The notes under the pieces are model-generated. The model was given only the letters and a program-made list of their open reading frames with translations, had not been told where the DNA came from and ran no database searches. 64,000 nucleotides of DNA from Rhizobium sp. L51/94 (GTDB lineage Bacteria > Pseudomonadota > Alphaproteobacteria > Rhizobiales > Rhizobiaceae): positions 1,296,001 through 1,360,000 of the forward strand of contig NZ_CP072141.1 of NCBI RefSeq assembly GCF_019355555.1, in the 5' to 3' direction. A program made the position numbers and the translations under genes. Below, piece after piece: positions 61,171 to 64,000 of the stretch. Numbering within the stretch: the first letter of the stretch is position 1; every line of letters starts with the position of its first letter.

Positions 61171-61590
61171 ATGAGAACTTTGATCAAGAAACTGATTGCA
61201 TGGCTGGAAGGCCTTGCCGACGAAGGGAAGCGGGACATGAACGTGATTGAAGGCGAAGTTGTCACGACTGCTGAAGGCACCGTGCATCCTGATGTGTATC
61301 TTGGAGGAGGTCAGCCGCTGGAGCTTGATGTGTCGCATGTTGCTTCACTGCCTCCAGCATCGCAGAGCATGCCAGCGGTAGATCAGGTTCTCGGCAAGAT
61401 CAAGGATCTGCTCGACCTGACGCAGCAGCCGGTCAAGCTCTGGGACGACGTCGCCACAGTCGCAAAGGCGTTGCACAGCGATGTCCCTTCTGTCGTGGCG
61501 AAGATCAAGGAACTGTTGGAATGGTCGGCGCAGCCGGTCAAGGCGTTTGATGAGATCGCCACCTTAGCCATCAAGCTCGTGCCTGGGTAA
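61171..61590 (+). CDS. Hypothetical phage protein with internal duplication
   Basis: 139 residues. The C-terminal half contains two copies of a ~30-residue unit: KIKDLLDLTQQPVKLWDDVA and KIKELLEWSAQPVKAFDEIA, followed respectively by TVAKAL and TLAIKL. The N terminus begins with an amphipathic helix (MRTLIKKLIAWLEGLADEGK). No homologous function recalled. Confidence 0.6.
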   Translation: MRTLIKKLIAWLEGLADEGKRDMNVIEGEVVTTAEGTVHPDVYLGGGQPLELDVSHVASLPPASQSMPAVDQVLGKIKDLLDLTQQPVKLWDDVATVAKALHSDVPSVVAKIKELLEWSAQPVKAFDEIATLAIKLVPG

Positions 61591-61641
61591 CAGCGTAGAT
61601 CATGGCGAGCCGACTCCGTTCGGTTTAGTCTTGTTAAGAAG

Positions 61642-61684
61642 GGCGATCCATAAGGGTCGCCTTTCGCCGTTTAAGGGTATGGGC
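61642..61684 (+). terminator. Repeated hairpin cassette 3
   Basis: GGCGATCC-ATAA-GGGTCGCC then TTTCG; the trailing GTTTAAGGGTATGGGC is nearly identical to that of cassette 4. Confidence 0.75.
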
Positions 61685-61726
61685 ATCGCGCCCGTTTGTA
61701 ACAACGTTCAACCAAAAAGGCATGCC

Positions 61727-61966
61727 ATGTTCAGTTCTTTTGGATACCGACTGTTTGACTGCATGATTGCGGCAATTGGCATCGTTGCCTCCGCGATCGA
61801 GCTTCTTGCGCGCGCCTTCCTGCGTGTCGACTACGGCTATGCGTGGCGCGCGATGCGCGAGGTCGGCGTCGCCTCCTACCGCGACGTCGTCGGCCTCCAT
61901 CCCGTCTACCGCGAAAGCTACGAGACCCATGGCCTCAGCCTCCAGCGCCGACGATACGGCGTCTGA
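61727..61966 (+). CDS. Small phage membrane protein
   Basis: 79 residues from ATG 61727 (AAAGG seven bases upstream; an in-frame ATG at 61679 lies in cassette 3). One transmembrane helix (LFDCMIAAIGIVASAIELLA), then a basic soluble tail. Unknown function. Confidence 0.55.
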   Translation: MFSSFGYRLFDCMIAAIGIVASAIELLARAFLRVDYGYAWRAMREVGVASYRDVVGLHPVYRESYETHGLSLQRRRYGV

Positions 61967-61992
61967 TCCGGCATCAAGCATCAACAGCATAG

Positions 61993-62034
61993 GGCGATCC
62001 GCAAGGGTCGCCTTCTTCGTTTAAAGGTATGGGC
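61993..62034 (+). terminator. Repeated hairpin cassette 4
   Basis: GGCGATCC-GCAA-GGGTCGCC then TTCTTCG; the cassette runs into the start codon of the HNH gene (ATGGGC). Confidence 0.7.
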
Positions 62035-62349
62035 AAGCTGAAGACTATCTCGATAACACTGCGCTGCATCGATGCGCGCACGGTCAAGGTGCCAACCAAG
62101 CAGCGCGGTAGCGATCTGTATGTCAGCAAGGACTGGCACACGTTGCGCGATGGGCTGATCGCCAAGCGCGGTCGTAGGTGCGAGCGTTGTGGCAGAACGA
62201 AGACGCGGATCTTCGGCGATCATATCGTCGAGCTTCAGGATGGCGGTGCACCGCTCGACGAGACTAACGTCGAGCTCCTCTGCGGATCGTGCCATACCGA
62301 AAAGACGGCTGCGGCCCGAGCAAAGCGGTTGGCTCAGCGGTACTCATAG
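62029..62349 (+). CDS. HNH endonuclease (packaging-associated)
   Basis: 106 residues: CERCGRTKTRIFGDHIVELQ, then GAPLDETNVELLCGSCHTEK. Two C-x-x-C knuckles frame the HNH core (D-H, N, H). In HK97-type phages a small HNH protein encoded just before the terminase assists cos cleavage; the position here is the same. Confidence 0.88.
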   Translation: MGKLKTISITLRCIDARTVKVPTKQRGSDLYVSKDWHTLRDGLIAKRGRRCERCGRTKTRIFGDHIVELQDGGAPLDETNVELLCGSCHTEKTAAARAKRLAQRYS

Positions 62350-62365
62350 GCAACCAAGGTCGGTA

Positions 62366-62413
62366 AGGGGGTAGGGGTTCAAATCTCTAGCCGGGGCTTA
62401 GGGTCCCGACCGC
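62366..62413. other. Candidate cos (DNA-end) region
   Basis: GC-rich non-coding DNA between HNH and terminase, containing GGGGGTAGGGG, TTCAAATCTCTA and GGTCCCGACCGC. Similar TTCAAATCTCTA...GACCGC strings precede terminase genes in other cos-type prophages as far as I recall. The remainder up to 62,637 shows no gene. Confidence 0.5.
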
Positions 62414-62637
62414 ATAGGTCTCATTCGCAGGTTTTTTTTCGGCCAATCGGAATTTTCAGCAACCGTAGCCAGTCATGAAACGATTGCCTGACTTCGGGAT
62501 CGCAGCCGCTTTGGCCTAAGCGCCGAATTTCATTTGCTTTTTTCAGTGCAAGCTTTTGCGCTGATATGATCGCCACCCACTCGCACCAGAAAATGCGGGT
62601 ATTTGTTTACGTTTCGCGGAGAGCGGAAATTCAGACC

Positions 62638-63126
62638 GTGACGAAGAGCTTCGACCTGTTCGGAGATCCCATACCGGAAGGCTTCGGCAAGCGAGGTCGG
62701 CCTCCGCACGTCGTGACGGCCGCGACCAAGGCGAAGGTCATCCTGCTGATGGCGATCGGTCGCAAGGATTACGAGATCGCGCTCGCGCTCGGGATCTCGG
62801 AACCGACCCTCCGCAAAAACTATCGCGAGCAGCTTCGGTCGCGTGAAGAAGCCAAGTTCAAGCTCGAGGCATCCCGCCTGCTCAAACTCTATGAGCAGGT
62901 TGAGGAAGGCAACGTTGCTGCGATCAAGGAAATGGGCAAAGTCCAGGAACGCGCCGAGATCGACAGCGGCCCTTATGCGCAGCGCCAGGCGAAGGTCACG
63001 AAGGCGGAGAAGCCGGCCAAGATCGGGAAGAAGGAGCAGGCCAATATCGACGCCCGGTCGCCGGACGCCGACAGCGCCATGGGTAGACTGATTGCCGCCC
63101 GCCAGCAGAAGCAGTCCCTCAATTGA
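62638..63126 (+). CDS. Terminase small subunit-like protein
   Basis: 162 residues from GTG 62638 (ATG 62593 is an alternative). GKRGRPPHVVTAATKAKVIL and DYEIALALGISEPTLRKNYR form a helix-turn-helix suited to cos recognition, followed by a charged helical tail. Its stop overlaps the start of the large terminase by one base, which supports the call. Confidence 0.75.
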   Translation: MTKSFDLFGDPIPEGFGKRGRPPHVVTAATKAKVILLMAIGRKDYEIALALGISEPTLRKNYREQLRSREEAKFKLEASRLLKLYEQVEEGNVAAIKEMGKVQERAEIDSGPYAQRQAKVTKAEKPAKIGKKEQANIDARSPDADSAMGRLIAARQQKQSLN

Positions 63127-64000
63127 TGTGGGACTTGTCTTGCGTCGACTGGGAAGATCGTATCCGCGCATGCGAGCCGATCATCCCGACCGACCTGCCG
63201 CTCTATGAAGATGAGGCGGAAATGGCCGTCGCGTTCTTCGACAACCTGCGGCTTCCGGATGTCCCCGGCCAGCCGCTCATGCGTGACGCCGCCGGCGACT
63301 GGTATCGGGACATCGTCCGTGCCGTTTTCGGCGCGCGTGATCCTGAGACCAACGTGCGGATGATCCGTGAACTGTTCGCGTTGGTGCCTAAAGGTCAGTC
63401 GAAGACGACCTACAGCGCCGGGCTGATGATCGTTGGGCTTCTGATGAACATCCGGGCCCGAGCCGAGATCCTCTTCGTCGGTCCGACGCAGGCGATCGCC
63501 GAACTTGCCTACAGCCAAGCGGTCGGCATGATCGAGGCTGATCCGGACTTGAAAAAGCGGTTCCATGCGATCGAGAACATGAAGGCGATCGTCGACCTGA
63601 CGAACAAGGCCAAGATCAAGGTCAAGACCTTTGACCTCAAGATCCTGACCGGGACGCGGCCAATCATGGTCCTTCTCGACGAGCTGCATCTGCTCGGACG
63701 TAACCCGCATGCGACGAAGGTTATTCGCCAGCTGCGCGGAGGGTTGGAGAAGAACCCGGAAGGGCTGCTGATGATCGTGACGACGCAGAGCGATTCACCG
63801 CCTGCCGGCGCGTTTTTGGAAGAGCTGACAACGGCGCGCAAGATCCGCGACGGCAAGTACAAGGGCAAGATCGTGCGCGCGATGCTACCTGTCCTTTACG
63901 AATTTCCAGACGAGATCGCCCGCGACCCGACGAAATGGGCCGATCCGGAAAACTGGAACATGGTTATGCCGAACCTCGGCCGATCCATGTGGCTCGAAAG
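63126..64000 (+). CDS. Terminase large subunit, N-terminal part (runs off right edge)
   Basis: 291 codons visible from ATG 63126. The packaging ATPase has a Walker A-like LVPKGQSKTTYSAGLM, Walker B IMVLLDELHLLG, and coupling motif LLMIVTTQSDSPP. The arrangement and the preceding HNH gene indicate an HK97-like TerL. The nuclease domain lies beyond 64,000. Confidence 0.92.
   Translation, partial: MWDLSCVDWEDRIRACEPIIPTDLPLYEDEAEMAVAFFDNLRLPDVPGQPLMRDAAGDWYRDIVRAVFGARDPETNVRMIRELFALVPKGQSKTTYSAGLMIVGLLMNIRARAEILFVGPTQAIAELAYSQAVGMIEADPDLKKRFHAIENMKAIVDLTNKAKIKVKTFDLKILTGTRPIMVLLDELHLLGRNPHATKVIRQLRGGLEKNPEGLLMIVTTQSDSPPAGAFLEELTTARKIRDGKYKGKIVRAMLPVLYEFPDEIARDPTKWADPENWNMVMPNLGRSMWLE

Larger units (their letters stand above)
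37545..64000. mobile_element. Tailed-phage prophage integrated at tRNA-Gly(CCC), left ~26.5 kb
   Basis: Begins immediately after tRNA-Gly with a tyrosine integrase and ends, within the window, in a large terminase gene. Gene organisation is lambdoid: leftward integration/accessory arm, repressor region near 46.6-49 kb, rightward replication/modification arm, then cos-like site and packaging genes. Structural and lysis genes and attR must lie beyond 64,000. No second copy of the tRNA 3' end was found inside the window. Confidence 0.93.

Noticed and set aside
1..64000. CRISPR arrays, insertion sequences and rRNA genes
   Set aside because: No regularly spaced repeats with unique spacers, no transposase motifs with terminal repeats, and no rRNA-like stretches were seen.
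37545..64000. Right attachment site within the window
   Set aside because: No second copy of the tRNA-Gly 3' end was found; the prophage continues past the right edge in the terminase gene.

Overview
The window looks like a Rhizobiaceae chromosome (Rhizobium/Agrobacterium/Ensifer type). It is GC-rich with tightly overlapping genes. It carries a complete frc fructose-uptake locus, the alphaproteobacterial cell-cycle regulator GcrA with a cluster of GANTC (CcrM) sites upstream, an alphaproteobacterial-type SAM-II riboswitch before metZ, and rhizobial-type phoR/phoU/phoB genes. All identifications come from reading sequence motifs; no database was searched.

Region 1, about 1-37,470, is ordinary chromosome. 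In order: the N-terminal part of a membrane diguanylate cyclase that runs off the left edge; pyrC; the frcBCAK fructose ABC operon with the divergent ROK regulator frcR and a RbsD/FucU sugar mutarotase; a VOC protein and pgi; fadD; a glyoxalase-like gene; an OsmF/YehYXW-type osmoprotectant ABC operon; a phosphate/polyphosphate neighbourhood (two class PPK2 genes, a Pit transporter, phoR, phoU, phoB) interrupted by genes of unknown role, tRNA-Thr and a nitronate monooxygenase; an AraC regulator and a DUF2000 gene in a head-to-head pair; gcrA; argD-argF-hslO; apaG; metZ; and dcd. Two regulatory points stand out. pstSCAB, which normally sits between phoR and phoU in rhizobia, is absent and is replaced by a 200-bp spacer with three Pho-box half-sites at exact 11-bp spacing. 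metZ is preceded by a SAM-II aptamer followed by competing antiterminator and terminator hairpins.

Region 2, about 37,545-64,000 and beyond, is a tailed-phage prophage inserted at the 3' end of tRNA-Gly(CCC). The leftward arm (46.6-37.6 kb, minus strand) runs from an XRE regulator through about 20 small overlapping genes to the integrase. It includes Lar-like, ASCH, MazG-like, DUF1643, HNH and Gp37/Gp68 proteins that fit host takeover or anti-restriction roles. The control region (46.6-49.3 kb) has an S24-type CI/LexA-like repressor, a divergent Cro-position gene, repeated operator-like sites, a strong terminator and a tRNA-like gene with anticodon CAU. The rightward arm has a CII-position gene, a ParB-like protein, an HD hydrolase, a ParB-MT-A70 adenine methyltransferase fusion, a protein with a Rieske iron-sulfur motif, a cytosine methyltransferase with a repeat-built recognition region, a DndC/PAPS-reductase-like ATP-pyrophosphatase, and a replication gene with iterons inside it. 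It continues with a NusG-like antiterminator, a structured non-coding segment, four near-identical terminator hairpins between small genes, and finally HNH, a candidate cos site, and small and large terminase genes. The large terminase runs off the right edge.

The most novel-looking material is in the prophage: the DNA-modification cluster at 51.9-58.5 kb, and the combination of phage NusG, structured RNA and serial terminators at 59.9-62.0 kb.
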